A DNA stretch of 64,000 nucleotides from Pseudonocardia ammonioxydans (GTDB lineage Bacteria; Actinomycetota; Actinomycetes; Mycobacteriales; Pseudonocardiaceae), in assembly GCF_900115005.1 (NCBI RefSeq), contig NZ_FOUY01000026.1, positions 1-64,000 on the forward strand. Direction: 5' to 3'. A program made the position numbers and the translations under genes. Of this stretch, positions 41,858 through 51,242 are shown in pieces (within the stretch, counting starts at the first letter, position 1; every line of letters starts with the position of its first letter). The notes beneath the pieces are model-generated. The model did not search any database. It was not told where the DNA came from and was given only the letters and a program-made list of their open reading frames with translations.

Positions 41858-43531
41858 ATGGACACCCGCGCCGATGCCGTGGTGGTCGGGGCCGGGCTCG
41901 CCGGCCTGGTCGCCGCCGCCGAACTCGCCGACGCCGGCCGCTCGGTGCTCGTGCTGGACCAGGAACCGGAGCAGAACCTGGGCGGGCAGGCGTTCTGGTC
42001 CCTCGGCGGGCTGTTCCTGGTCGACACCCCGGAGCAGCGGCGCACCGGGATCCGGGACTCGGCCGACCTGGCGCTGTCGGACTGGCTCGGCTCGGCGGCG
42101 TTCGACCGCGGGGTCGACGACCCGGCGGGCGACGACTTCTGGGCCCGCCAGTGGGCCACCGCGTACGTGCACTTCGCGGCCGGGGAGAAGCGGGCGTGGC
42201 TGCACGCGCAGGGCGTGCGGTGGCTGCCCGTCGTCGGCTGGGCCGAACGCGGCGGCCACCTCGCCGACGGCCACGGCAACTCGGTCCCGCGCTTCCACCT
42301 CACCTGGGGCACCGGCCCCGGCGTGCTCGAGCCGTTCGTGCGCCGGGTGCGCGCGCACGAGGCGGCCGGGCGGATCACGCTGCGCTTCCGGCACCGGGTG
42401 GACGGCCTCACCGTCACCGACGGCACGGTGACCGGTGTGCACGGCACGGTGCTGGCCCCGGACGCCGCCCCGCGCGGGGTCGCCACGAACCGCGACGCCA
42501 CCGGCGGGTTCACCGTGCACGCCGGCGCCGTGCTCGTCACCTCCGGCGGGATCGGCGGCGACCACGACCTGGTGCGCGCGAACTGGCCGCAGCGGCTGGG
42601 GCCGCCGCCGGCGCACATGATCTCGGGGGTCCCGGCGCACGTCGACGGCCGGATGCTCGCCCGTACCGAGGCCGCGGGCGGGCGGGTCGTCAACCGGGAC
42701 CGCATGTGGCACTACACCGAGGGCGTGCTCAACCACTCCCCGGTGTGGGACGACCACGGCATCCGGATCATCCCGGGCCCGTCGTCGCTGTGGCTGGACG
42801 CGACCGGCCGGCGGCTGCCCGCCCCGAACTTCCCCGGCTTCGACACGCTCGGCACGCTCGCGGCGCTGCGCGCCACCGGGCACGAGCACTCCTGGTTCGT
42901 GCTCACCCGGAAGATCATCGAGAAGGAGTTCGCGCTCTCCGGGTCCGAGCAGAACCCCGACGTCACCGGCAAGGACCTGCGCGCCACGCTCGGACGCGTC
43001 CGTTCCGGCACACCGGCCCCGGTGGAGGCGTTCACGCAGCACGGCGCGGACTTCGTCGTCGCCGACACCCTCGACGAGCTCGTCGCCGGGATGAACCGGC
43101 TGACCGGGTCGGAGCCCGAGCTCGACGTCGAGCTGATCCGCCGCCAGGTCGTGGCCCGCGACCGCCAGCTCGACCATCCCTTCGGCAAGGACCTGCAGGT
43201 CATGGCGATCCACAACGCCCGGCGCACGCTCGGGGAGAAGCTCGCGCGCACCGCGCCGCCACACCGGCTGCTCGACCCGGCTGCGGGCCCGCTGATCGCC
43301 GTGCGGCTGCACGTGCTGACCCGCAAGACCCTCGGCGGGCTGCAGACCGACCTGTCGGGACGGGTGCTCGGTGCGGGCGGCTCGCCCGTGCCGGGGCTGT
43401 GGGCGGCCGGCGAGGTCGCCGGGTTCGGCGGCGGCGGGGTGCACGGCTACCGCGCTCTGGAGGGGACGTTCCTGGGCGGCTGCCTGTTCTCCGGGCGCCA
43501 GGCGGGGCGCGCGATCGCGCTGGCGACCTGA
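41858..43531 (+). CDS. FAD-binding dehydrogenase (KstD/fumarate-reductase-like)
   Basis: The 557-residue flavoprotein has VVVGAGLAGLVAAAELADAG at residue 8, QNLGGQAFWSLGGLFLV near 39, TSGGIGGDHDLVRANWP near 229, and the FAD-closing segment GLWAAGEVAGFGGGGVHGYRALEG near 511. It belongs to the FRD/3-ketosteroid dehydrogenase flavoprotein group and resembles a set of mycobacterial FAD-binding dehydrogenases of unknown substrate. CATGAT lies eight bases before the ATG. Divergent from the aldolase, it has no partner gene. Confidence 0.86.
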   Translation: MDTRADAVVVGAGLAGLVAAAELADAGRSVLVLDQEPEQNLGGQAFWSLGGLFLVDTPEQRRTGIRDSADLALSDWLGSAAFDRGVDDPAGDDFWARQWATAYVHFAAGEKRAWLHAQGVRWLPVVGWAERGGHLADGHGNSVPRFHLTWGTGPGVLEPFVRRVRAHEAAGRITLRFRHRVDGLTVTDGTVTGVHGTVLAPDAAPRGVATNRDATGGFTVHAGAVLVTSGGIGGDHDLVRANWPQRLGPPPAHMISGVPAHVDGRMLARTEAAGGRVVNRDRMWHYTEGVLNHSPVWDDHGIRIIPGPSSLWLDATGRRLPAPNFPGFDTLGTLAALRATGHEHSWFVLTRKIIEKEFALSGSEQNPDVTGKDLRATLGRVRSGTPAPVEAFTQHGADFVVADTLDELVAGMNRLTGSEPELDVELIRRQVVARDRQLDHPFGKDLQVMAIHNARRTLGEKLARTAPPHRLLDPAAGPLIAVRLHVLTRKTLGGLQTDLSGRVLGAGGSPVPGLWAAGEVAGFGGGGVHGYRALEGTFLGGCLFSGRQAGRAIALAT

Positions 43532-43544
43532 GCGCCGGCCGGGT

Positions 43545-44393
43545 CTAGAGGAGGTCGCTGCGGCTGATCACCCCGACCAGGACGCCGTCGTCGTCGACCA
43601 CCGGGACCACCCGGAACCCGCGCTGCGAGAGCAGCTGGTCGGCGTCGGCGAGCGGGTCGCCGGGGCGCACGACCTCGACGTCGTGGGTCATCACGCCCGC
43701 GACCGTGCGGGCCCGCATCATGCGCCCGCCCTCCACCGAGCCGTGCATCAGGTCCGCCTCGGAGACGATGCCGAGCAGCCGGTCGCCGTCGTCGACGACC
43801 GGGACGGCGGTGAACCGGTAGGACAGCAGCACCTCGGCGGCCTCGTCGAGCGCCAGCTCGGGCGGGATCGCGACCAGCCCGCCGTCGGTCATCACGTCGG
43901 CGACCCGCAACGAGGAGATCGGGCGGGCGCCGACCCGACCCGCGCCGCGCGGTGCCATCGCCTCCGGCAGCGGTGCGGCGGCCACGCTGCCGCCGAGGCG
44001 CCGCGCCGCCCGGCGGAACACCCCGCCGGCGTTCCGCTGCCGGAGCAGGTCGCTGCGGGTGATCACCCCGACCACCACCCCCTTGTCGACCACGGGCACC
44101 AGGCGCAGCTCCCCGTACACCCGCATCCGGTGCGCGACGATGGACACGTTGGTGGTCGGCAGCACCGACAGGACCTGCTCGGTCATCGCGTCACCGACCG
44201 TCGCCTCGGGCTCCCCGCGGTGGCGCAGCACGTCGACCAGGCTGATGACGCCGACCAGGGAGAAGCGCCGGTCCACCACCGGCAGGGCGGAGAAGCGGGA
44301 CTCGGCCATCCGCTCCTGTGCCCGGGTCAGCGACGCGTCGGCCCAGATCGTGACGACGCGTTCGGTCATGACATCCCGCGCTCGCAGCACCAT
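43545..44393 (-). CDS. Four-CBS-domain protein
   Basis: The 282-residue soluble protein is made of four CBS repeats, starting near residues 5, 65, 160 and 228, in each of which DVMT or DAMT or GVMT is followed about 45 residues later by a PVVD-type strand and GVISRSDLL-like ends. The two Bateman modules are joined by a basic linker with RRAARRLGGS. CBS pairs bind adenine nucleotides; what this one controls is unknown. TACCGT lies six bases before the ATG at 44393. It follows putA on the same strand. Confidence 0.88.
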   Translation of the reverse strand: MVLRARDVMTERVVTIWADASLTRAQERMAESRFSALPVVDRRFSLVGVISLVDVLRHRGEPEATVGDAMTEQVLSVLPTTNVSIVAHRMRVYGELRLVPVVDKGVVVGVITRSDLLRQRNAGGVFRRAARRLGGSVAAAPLPEAMAPRGAGRVGARPISSLRVADVMTDGGLVAIPPELALDEAAEVLLSYRFTAVPVVDDGDRLLGIVSEADLMHGSVEGGRMMRARTVAGVMTHDVEVVRPGDPLADADQLLSQRGFRVVPVVDDDGVLVGVISRSDLL

Positions 44394-44448
44394 GCTCCGA
44401 CGGTAGCGCCGGTGCACCCCGGCCCCGGCGTTGCAGTCCGCAAGCGTG

Positions 44449-47400
44449 TCACCCCGGCCCGGGCTCGAGGTGCCCGAACCGGTGCCGGGTCCGACTGACG
44501 GCCTGCTCGCGCAGCACCGTGAGCAGCTCGCGACGGCCGTCGGTCAGCACCGGGGTGTCCACCAGCGACGCACCGGCGTGCGCCGCGGCGACCCGCAGCG
44601 TCCGCGGCAGCGCGCCGAGGACCCGGATCCGGTCACCGGGGCGCGGGTCGAGCTCCGGACCGGCGTGCACCCCGCCAGGGACCGGGCCGGCCGGGAGGCC
44701 GGGGCCGTGCAGGTGGACGAGGACCCCGGCGGTCGCGGCGGCGAGCAGCACCCGCAGCACCTCCGCCCGGGTCGCCCCCGCACCCACCCACAGCGTCAGC
44801 GACGGCAGCGGCCGGTAGCGGAACACGTTCGCCTCCGCGGCGATGCCGGTCGGGTCGTGCTCGGGCGCGAACTCCGCCCGCCAGGCCGCGGCGTCCGAGG
44901 CCGCCGCCCGACGCAGCCGGGCCCGGTCGGCGTCGCCCAGGTCCGCGGCCGCGGCCAGGACCCGGTCGGCGGCCCGGCCGGAGGTGTCATCGGGCCCAGC
45001 GGAGTTCAGGGCCTCGGTGGGTACCCGGTCCGGGGCGTCGTGCCAGGTCCCGAACTGGGCGACGTAGTTCGGCCCGCCCGGTTTCGCACCCGGCCCCAGC
45101 ACCGAGCCCGTCCACCCACCGAACGACTGCCGTTGCACGACCGCCCCGGTGATGTGCCGGTTGACGTAGGCGTTGCCGACCTCCACGGTCGCGCACCAGT
45201 GCGCGATCTCGTCCTCGTCGAGGGAGTGCAGGCCGCCGGTGAGCCCGAACCCGGTGCCGTTCTGCCACCGGATCGCCTCGTCCAGGTCGCGCGCCGCCAT
45301 CAGCCCCAGCACCGGGCCGAAGCACTCGGTGCGGTGGAACCAGCTGCCCGGGGCGACCCACGCACGCACGCCCGGGCTCCACAGCCGCGGGCCGAGCCGC
45401 CGCGGCCGGACCAGCCACCGCTCCCCCGGCTCCAGGGTCGTCAGTGCCCGCAGCAGCTTCCCGGACGGTTCCTCGATCAGCGGCCCCATCGTCGTCGACA
45501 GGTCCGACCCGGGCCCGGGGCGCAGGGTCCGGACGGCGTCGACGAGCTGGCGGCGCAACCGCCGCCCGGTCGCCGAGCCGGTCGCGGCCGGCCCGACCAG
45601 GATCGCCAGCGACGCCGCCGAGCACTTCTGGCCGGCGTGCCCGAACGCGGACCGGACGAGGTCGGCGACGGCCAGGTCGGGGTCGGCCGCCGGGGTGATC
45701 ACCAGCGCGTTCTTGCCGCTGGTCTCGGCGAGCAGGTTCAGCTCCGGACGCCAGGACCGGAACAGCGCCGCCGTGCCGGACGCGCCGGTGAGCACCACCC
45801 GGTCGACGTCGGGGTGGGTCACCAGCCGTCGTCCGGCCTCGTCCTCGTCGGCCGGGAGCAGCTGCAGCGCGTCGCGCGGGATCCCGCCGCGGTGCAGCGC
45901 GGCGACCCCGGCCTCGGCGCAGGCACGCACCTGCGGGGACGGCTTGAGCAGCGCCGGGGCGCCCGCGGCGAGCGCGGCGAGGCAGCCACCGAGCGGGATG
46001 GCGAGCGGGAAGTTCCACGGCGGGGTCACCGCGACGACGCGGTCCGGGGTGAACGGCGCCCCGGCGAGCTCGGCGGCACGCTCGGCGTAGTAGGCGGCGA
46101 AGTCGATCGCCTCGGAGATCTCCGGGTCGGCTTCGGCGACGGTCTTGCCGCCTTCGGCGAGCATCACCGCGAGCAGCGTGCCCCGGGCCGCGGCGAGCGC
46201 GCGGGCGCCGCGGTGCAGGAGCGCGGCCCGGTCCGCGGCCGGGACGTCGCGCCACCCGGAGCCGGTGGCCCGGTGCACCGCCGCATCGACCTCGGCCGGG
46301 TCGCCGACCACCGGGACCCGCGGGACGGCGACGGTCCCGCCGGCCGCGGCCGCGGCGGCCCGGCGGGCCCACGCCCGGTTGGCCGGCCGCGCCGGATCGG
46401 TGTCGGGTTCGTTGCGGAACCCGGGCCCGGCCGGGGTGAGCGGGCCGTCCTCGCCGACCGGGGCCTCGACCGTGCGGTCCTGGGAGCGGCGCGGGCGGTC
46501 GGTGACGGTGTCGCGGTCGCGCACCGACGCCAGGAAGCGGTCCAGATAGGACTCCGGGCCGGCGGCCGTGTCCGCTGTGGCTCCGGTGGCTCCGGTGGCT
46601 GAGGTGGCGCCGGTGGCTGAGGTGGCTCCGGTGGCTGAGGTGGCGCCGGTGGCTGAGGTGGCGCCGGTGGCTCCGGCGAACAGCGCGTACAGGTAGCCCT
46701 CCGGCGAGGCGTTCTCCTCCAGCCGCCGCACCAGGTAGGACACCGCGGTGTCGAAGTCGCCGCGGTGCACGACCGGCGTGTAGAGCACCAGCTGCGACCC
46801 CGGACCGGACGCCGGCAGGTCCGCCGCGACGGCGCGGGCGAACGCCGGCGCCATCCCCTGCAGCATCTCGACGTCGATCTGGGCGCGGGCACCGCGGGCC
46901 GCCGCGAGCTCCAGGGCGAGCGCGACGTGGTGCAGGTGGTGCGAGGCGACCCCGAGGCGCAGCGGGTGGCTCCGGGCCGGGTCCCCGGCGGTCGAGTTCG
47001 CGGCGGTCGGGTTCCCGCGGGTCAGGTGTCCGCCGCCCGGGTGCCGGCCGTCGGGACCCCCGCCGATCGCCCGGTCCAGCAGGCGGACGTAGTTCGCGTC
47101 GACGTCGGACTTCGTCGGGTACGGGGCCTGCGGCCAGTCGTGGACCACGGCGTCCACCCGCTCCATCGCCAGGTTGGCCCCCTTCACCAGCCGCACCTTG
47201 ATCGGCGCGCCCCCGGCGGCGACCCGGCGGGCGGCGAACCCGCCCAGCTCGTCCAGGGCGGCGACCGAGTCCGGCAGGTAGGCCTGCAGCACGATCCCCG
47301 CGGGCAGCGCGCGCAGCTCCGGGCGGGACAGCAGCGTGGTGAACAGCGCGACGGTCAGGTCGAGGTCCTTGTACTCCTCCATGTCGAGGTTGACGAACAC

Positions 47401-48078
47401 GCCCTCGGCCCGCGCCGCGCGGTAGAGCGGCAGCAACCGGGTCACCAGCCGGTCGCGGCTGCCGTCGAGGTCCCACGGCACCAGCTGGGAGGCCACCGAC
47501 GACGCCTTCACCGACACGTGGTCGACGCCCGGGCGGCGCAGCAGCGCGATCGTGCGGTCCAGCCGGCGGTCCGCCTCGTCCTCCCCGAGCACGGCCTCGC
47601 CGAGCAGGTTGAGGTTCAGCCGGTGTCCCTCGGCCGCCGCGGCGGCGAGCCGGCGGTCCAGTGCGCGCCCGCCCGCGTCGACGATCAGGTGCCCGACCAG
47701 GCGGCGTAGGCGGGCCCGGGCCGCCGGGACGACGACGTGCGGCAGCGCCGGGGCGATCCGGGCGCCGGCGCGCAGCAACAGCCGGTCGGCCCCGCCGACG
47801 AACGACGGGAGGTCCGCGCCGGGTCCGGCCAGCCGGGCCAGCGCGCGGGCCGCGACCCGGTCGTCGGCGGGCCGGGCGACGCGGTCGACGAAGCGCAGCG
47901 TGAAGTCCACCCCGCCGGGGTCGTGCATCAGGGCGGCCAGCCGGGCCGTGGCGGCGTCGGCGCCCGCCGGGCCCGTGCCGGTGGCGGTGTGGGCGCTCCA
48001 GCGACGCACCCGTTCGACGGCCCGCCCGGTCAGGGCCTCGTCGAGGTCGTGCCCGGGATCGGTGGAGTGCACGCTCAC
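44449..48078 (-). CDS. putA: Bifunctional proline dehydrogenase / glutamate semialdehyde dehydrogenase
   Basis: PutA oxidises proline to glutamate in two steps. The 1209-residue protein has a proline dehydrogenase barrel (about residues 70-460; LNLLGEAVLGE, VSVKASSVASQL, VFVNLDMEEYKDL, RLVKGAN) and an aldehyde dehydrogenase domain (about 530-1040; VTPPWNFPLAIPLGG, ETSGKNALVI, and the catalytic cysteine in GHAGQKCSAASLA near 817), then a C-terminal extension of about 170 residues. There is no N-terminal DNA-binding domain. Between the domains, residues 467-500 are (GATSAT) repeats encoded by 18-bp tandem DNA repeats. GTG at 48078 is the chosen start; the frame is open upstream but without family similarity. 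Confidence 0.93.
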   Translation of the reverse strand: MSVHSTDPGHDLDEALTGRAVERVRRWSAHTATGTGPAGADAATARLAALMHDPGGVDFTLRFVDRVARPADDRVAARALARLAGPGADLPSFVGGADRLLLRAGARIAPALPHVVVPAARARLRRLVGHLIVDAGGRALDRRLAAAAAEGHRLNLNLLGEAVLGEDEADRRLDRTIALLRRPGVDHVSVKASSVASQLVPWDLDGSRDRLVTRLLPLYRAARAEGVFVNLDMEEYKDLDLTVALFTTLLSRPELRALPAGIVLQAYLPDSVAALDELGGFAARRVAAGGAPIKVRLVKGANLAMERVDAVVHDWPQAPYPTKSDVDANYVRLLDRAIGGGPDGRHPGGGHLTRGNPTAANSTAGDPARSHPLRLGVASHHLHHVALALELAAARGARAQIDVEMLQGMAPAFARAVAADLPASGPGSQLVLYTPVVHRGDFDTAVSYLVRRLEENASPEGYLYALFAGATGATSATGATSATGATSATGATSATGATGATADTAAGPESYLDRFLASVRDRDTVTDRPRRSQDRTVEAPVGEDGPLTPAGPGFRNEPDTDPARPANRAWARRAAAAAAGGTVAVPRVPVVGDPAEVDAAVHRATGSGWRDVPAADRAALLHRGARALAAARGTLLAVMLAEGGKTVAEADPEISEAIDFAAYYAERAAELAGAPFTPDRVVAVTPPWNFPLAIPLGGCLAALAAGAPALLKPSPQVRACAEAGVAALHRGGIPRDALQLLPADEDEAGRRLVTHPDVDRVVLTGASGTAALFRSWRPELNLLAETSGKNALVITPAADPDLAVADLVRSAFGHAGQKCSAASLAILVGPAATGSATGRRLRRQLVDAVRTLRPGPGSDLSTTMGPLIEEPSGKLLRALTTLEPGERWLVRPRRLGPRLWSPGVRAWVAPGSWFHRTECFGPVLGLMAARDLDEAIRWQNGTGFGLTGGLHSLDEDEIAHWCATVEVGNAYVNRHITGAVVQRQSFGGWTGSVLGPGAKPGGPNYVAQFGTWHDAPDRVPTEALNSAGPDDTSGRAADRVLAAAADLGDADRARLRRAAASDAAAWRAEFAPEHDPTGIAAEANVFRYRPLPSLTLWVGAGATRAEVLRVLLAAATAGVLVHLHGPGLPAGPVPGGVHAGPELDPRPGDRIRVLGALPRTLRVAAAHAGASLVDTPVLTDGRRELLTVLREQAVSRTRHRFGHLEPGPG
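46579..46677. repeat. 9/18-bp tandem repeats in the PutA linker
   Basis: Two 9-bp GGCTCCGGT units at 46579-46596 are followed by four 18-bp units (GGCTGAGGTGGCGCCGGT type) at 46597-46668 and a final 9-bp unit. Two 18-bp units are adjacent and identical. In frame, they encode GAT and SATGAT peptides between the two catalytic domains. Confidence 0.92.
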
Positions 48079-48305
48079 CCCGCACAGTGTGGCCCCTCCG
48101 ACGCCCGCCCGCGCGCCGTCGAGTGTCACGCAGGTGCACCCGCGCGAGCACTCACGTGACATTCGGCCGGTCGTGGCACGGGGTGCGGGCGTTTCTGCTG
48201 GACCGGGCGTCGCCGTGGCGGGATCATCGGCGGCAGCGCAGGCCGGTACCCATGACCCGGTACCACCTGTGACACAGCGCAGGAACGCGACGGAGAAGGA
48301 CCACC

Positions 48306-48896
48306 GTGAGCAGCCCACCGCCGTACCCGGGGCAGCCGGGCGACCCGCAGGACCCCCGGCACGGCTACCCGGAGCAGCCGACCCAGCAGTTCGGGCAGCA
48401 GGACCGGTTCGGGCAGGGCCAGGGTCCCTACGATCAGCAGTACGGCAGCTACCCGGGCCGCCCGTCGGCCCACGATCCGGGCGGGTACCCCGGCTACGGC
48501 GCGGGCCCCTCGCCCGCACCGCCGCGCAACGGCGCCGGCGTCGCGGCCCTGGTACTCGGCATCCTGGCCGTGCTCACCGGGTTGTTCCTGCTCGGCGGCC
48601 TGCTCGGGCTCATCGCGATCGCCCTGGGCATCGTCGGCATCACCCGGGCGTCGAAGGGCATCGCGACCAACCGGGGGGTCGCGATCGGCGGCCTGGTGCT
48701 CGGCGTGATCGGTGTCCTGATGACCGTCGCGGTGGTCGTGTTCGCGGTGTTCTCGCTGAACCTGTTCAACGACATCGACCAGGGCCAGTTCATGTCGTGC
48801 GTGCAGGACGCCGGCAGCGACCAGACCGCGCTGCAGCAGTGCCAGCGCGACCTCGAGGACCGGCTGCAGGGCGAGCTCGACCAGCTCGGCAACTGA
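48306..48896 (+). CDS. DUF4190 membrane protein with Pro/Gln/Tyr-rich N-terminus
   Basis: The 196-residue protein has a cytoplasmic disordered part (residues 1-75, rich in Pro, Gln, Gly and Tyr: PPYPGQPG, EQPTQQFGQQ), then two membrane segments (about 78-103 and 120-146) with the DUF4190 pattern GVAALVLGILAVLTG, GLIAIALGIVGITRA and GVAIGGLVLGVIGV. A short C-terminal part with two cysteines (SCVQDAG, QQCQRDL) would face outside. The GTG at 48306 has GAAGGA seven bases upstream. The function is unknown; the family is common in actinobacteria. Confidence 0.85.
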   Translation: MSSPPPYPGQPGDPQDPRHGYPEQPTQQFGQQDRFGQGQGPYDQQYGSYPGRPSAHDPGGYPGYGAGPSPAPPRNGAGVAALVLGILAVLTGLFLLGGLLGLIAIALGIVGITRASKGIATNRGVAIGGLVLGVIGVLMTVAVVVFAVFSLNLFNDIDQGQFMSCVQDAGSDQTALQQCQRDLEDRLQGELDQLGN

Positions 48897-48911
48897 GTTC
48901 GGCGACCGAGC

Positions 48912-50069
48912 TCAGCGATCGGCGAACGCACCGCCCGCACCGAACACCCGGGCGGCGAACCGCTCCCCCATCCGCTCGTGGGTCGCGGCGTCCGGGTGCA
49001 GGTCGTCGGGCAGCGGCAGCTCCGCGGCGTCGGCCTCGCCGTAGAGCTCCCGCCCGTCGAGGTGGGACAGGTGCGGGTCCTCGGCCACGCGGGCGGCGAG
49101 GATCGCGGCCAGCTGCTCGCGCACCACCCGCAGGGTCAGCCGGCCCGCGGCGACCTCGGCCGGGTCGCCGGTGGCGCGGAACCGCAGCGTCCCGTCGGAG
49201 ACGTCCGGCGCCAGCGGGCCCGGGGTGTCCTCGTGGATCGGGCACAGCACCGGGGACACGACGAGCAGCGGGGTGTCCGGGTGCCCGTCCCGGATGGTGT
49301 CCAGGAACCCGTGCACCGCGGGCCCGAACGCCCGCACCCGCATCAGGTCGGCGTTCACCACGTTGATCCCCAGCTTCAGGCTGATCAGGTCGGCCGGGGT
49401 GTCGCGGATCGCGCGGGCGACGAACGGGTCGAGCAGGCAGGAGCCGGAGAATCCCAGGTTGAGCAGCTCGACGCCCGCCGCGCGGGCGGCCACCGCCGCC
49501 CAGGTGGTGCTCGCCCCGGCGGCGTTCGAGCCCTGGCTGATCGAACTGCCGTGGTGCAGCCACACCCGCTGCTCCCCGGCTGGGACGGGCGCGAGGGGTG
49601 CGTCCGTGCGCAGCGCCACGACCTCGGTCAGCTCGTTGTGCGGCAGCCAGATCTCCACCAGCGCGTCCCGGCCGGGCAGCGGGAACCGGACGCTGCCCGC
49701 CGGGCCGTCGGTGATCTCCCGGGCCCCGGTCGCCGGGTCGATCATGTGCAGCCGGCCCCCGGTGGTGGCAGCGGACCCGGCCGGACGGCCGTCGACCAGC
49801 AGGTCGTAGGCCCCGTCCGGGCGCAGCGGCGCGCCGACCAGCCCGATCCGGGTGCGCACCGTCTCCAGCTCGACGACGGTCGCGGTGGTCCGGAACACCA
49901 CCCGCACGCCCGAGGGCTGCGACTCGGCCCCCGCCAGCTGCGGGTCGGTGTTGCGGGCGCGCGCGGCCGGTGGGAGCCGGTGCGGGACCAGACCGGCCGG
50001 GCCGGGAGTGGTGTCGAGTGCGCCGCGGAGCAGCTCCGGGCCGACCGGCGTCGTGATCATGGAGGGCAC
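48912..50069 (-). CDS. GDSL/SGNH-type esterase with N-terminal beta-sandwich
   Basis: The 385-residue protein has an N-terminal beta-rich part (about residues 50-180) and a SGNH hydrolase domain. Block I is WLHHGSSISQGS near residue 180 with the nucleophile serine, block III is LKLGINVVNADL near 240 with the conserved Asn, and block V is PDDLHPD near 360 with the Asp-His pair. It probably deacylates a carbohydrate or lipid; there is no signal peptide. GTG at 50069 has GGAAGG nine bases upstream, better than the ATG three codons later. Divergent from a PIG-L gene. Confidence 0.84.
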   Translation of the reverse strand: MPSMITTPVGPELLRGALDTTPGPAGLVPHRLPPAARARNTDPQLAGAESQPSGVRVVFRTTATVVELETVRTRIGLVGAPLRPDGAYDLLVDGRPAGSAATTGGRLHMIDPATGAREITDGPAGSVRFPLPGRDALVEIWLPHNELTEVVALRTDAPLAPVPAGEQRVWLHHGSSISQGSNAAGASTTWAAVAARAAGVELLNLGFSGSCLLDPFVARAIRDTPADLISLKLGINVVNADLMRVRAFGPAVHGFLDTIRDGHPDTPLLVVSPVLCPIHEDTPGPLAPDVSDGTLRFRATGDPAEVAAGRLTLRVVREQLAAILAARVAEDPHLSHLDGRELYGEADAAELPLPDDLHPDAATHERMGERFAARVFGAGGAFADR

Positions 50070-50132
50070 CCGGTGGAGCCTTCCAGACCCACCCGGCTGC
50101 CCCGCGCAGCGCCGGTGCCCGATCATTGCGGG

Positions 50133-50897
50133 GTGATCGACGACGAGCAGCGCACCGCCACCGACGACCGCAGCCACACCCGGATCGAGCGGGCACTCGT
50201 GATCGCGGCCCACCCCGACGACATCGACTTCTCCTGCAGCGGCACCGTCGCCGTCTGGTCCGACGCCGGGGTCGCGGTCACCTACTGCCTGGTGACCGAC
50301 GGCGACGCCGGCGGCTTCGACCCGGCCGTGCCCCGCTCGGAGATCGCCGGGATCCGCCGGGCCGAGCAGCGCGCCGCCGCGGCCCACGTCGGCGTCGAGG
50401 ACCTGGTGTTCCTCGGCTACCCGGACGGACGGCTGACGGTCACCCTCGAGCTGCGCCGCGACCTGGCGCGGGTGATCCGGCAGGTGCGTCCGGACCGGGT
50501 CGTCGTGCAGCGCCCGGTCCGCGACCTCGCCAGCATGTACGGCAGCCACCCGGACCACACGGCCGCCGGGGAGGCCGCGCTGTGTGCGGTGTACCCGGAC
50601 GCCCGCAACCCGTACGCGTTCCCGGAGCTGGCCGACGAGGGGTTCGCGGCGCACACCGTCGAGGAGGTGTGGGTGATCGAGGAGGCCGCCGGGGAGGACC
50701 CGTCCGCGGCCCGCGACGTCGACATCACCGCCACGTTCGACCGCAAGATGGCGGCGCTGCGGGCGCACGAGAGCCAGACCGCCCACATGACCGGGCTCGA
50801 GGACATGATCGGCCGGTGGGCGGGCGCGCAGGCGAAGCGGGCCCGGTTCCCGCACGGCGCCCTGGTCGAGTCGTTCCGGGCCCTCGACACCCGCTGA
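50133..50897 (+). CDS. PIG-L family deacetylase
   Basis: The 254-residue enzyme has the zinc motif AHPDDIDFSCSGT near residue 25, VTDGDAGG near 53, RRAEQRAAAAHVGVEDLVFLGYPDG near 75-100, and the third ligand in YGSHPDHTAAGEA near 137. PIG-L enzymes remove acetyl groups from N-acetylglucosamine conjugates, including the MshB and Mca steps of mycothiol metabolism; MshB and Mca are usually longer, so the substrate is open. GTG at 50133 has a CATTGC hexamer just upstream. Confidence 0.87.
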   Translation: MIDDEQRTATDDRSHTRIERALVIAAHPDDIDFSCSGTVAVWSDAGVAVTYCLVTDGDAGGFDPAVPRSEIAGIRRAEQRAAAAHVGVEDLVFLGYPDGRLTVTLELRRDLARVIRQVRPDRVVVQRPVRDLASMYGSHPDHTAAGEAALCAVYPDARNPYAFPELADEGFAAHTVEEVWVIEEAAGEDPSAARDVDITATFDRKMAALRAHESQTAHMTGLEDMIGRWAGAQAKRARFPHGALVESFRALDTR

Positions 50898-51026
50898 GCC
50901 ACTGCCGCCGGACCCCTTTCGCGGCAGCCGCGGCGAGGAGTAGAGTTAGCCGTACCGAACTCGGGTGTTCGGGACGTGTTCACAGCAGGGATCGCGTCGA
51001 CTGCGTCGTTCAGGTAGGTGGTCACC

Positions 51027-51242
51027 ATGTTCCGCGCCGCCCCGCAACGCCCGGAGCCGGCCCGCACGGTCGTCCTCGCCGCCCTGCTCATGGTGCTGCT
51101 CGCCGCCGCGACGATCACCTCGGTCCCGGCCGCACCGGTCGGTGTCACCCTGCTGCTCGCCCTCGCCGCGTTCTCGGTCCGCCCGCTGGTGGTGCTGCAC
51201 CACCGCCACGCCGCGGGCCGGGTCACCCTCAGCCGCCGCTGA
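51027..51242 (+). CDS. Small membrane protein of unknown function
   Basis: The 71-residue protein has two hydrophobic segments (about residues 14-32 and 36-55) and a basic C-terminus (HHRHAAGRVTLSRR). AGGTGG lies five bases before the ATG. Its end overlaps the convergent LAL-regulator gene by 14 bases. No family is recognised. Confidence 0.6.
   Translation: MFRAAPQRPEPARTVVLAALLMVLLAAATITSVPAAPVGVTLLLALAAFSVRPLVVLHHRHAAGRVTLSRR

Noticed and set aside
41780-43444. A 555-codon N-terminal extension of the class II aldolase
   Set aside because: The extension is antisense to the FAD dehydrogenase and lacks any domain; family homology starts at the ATG at 41779.
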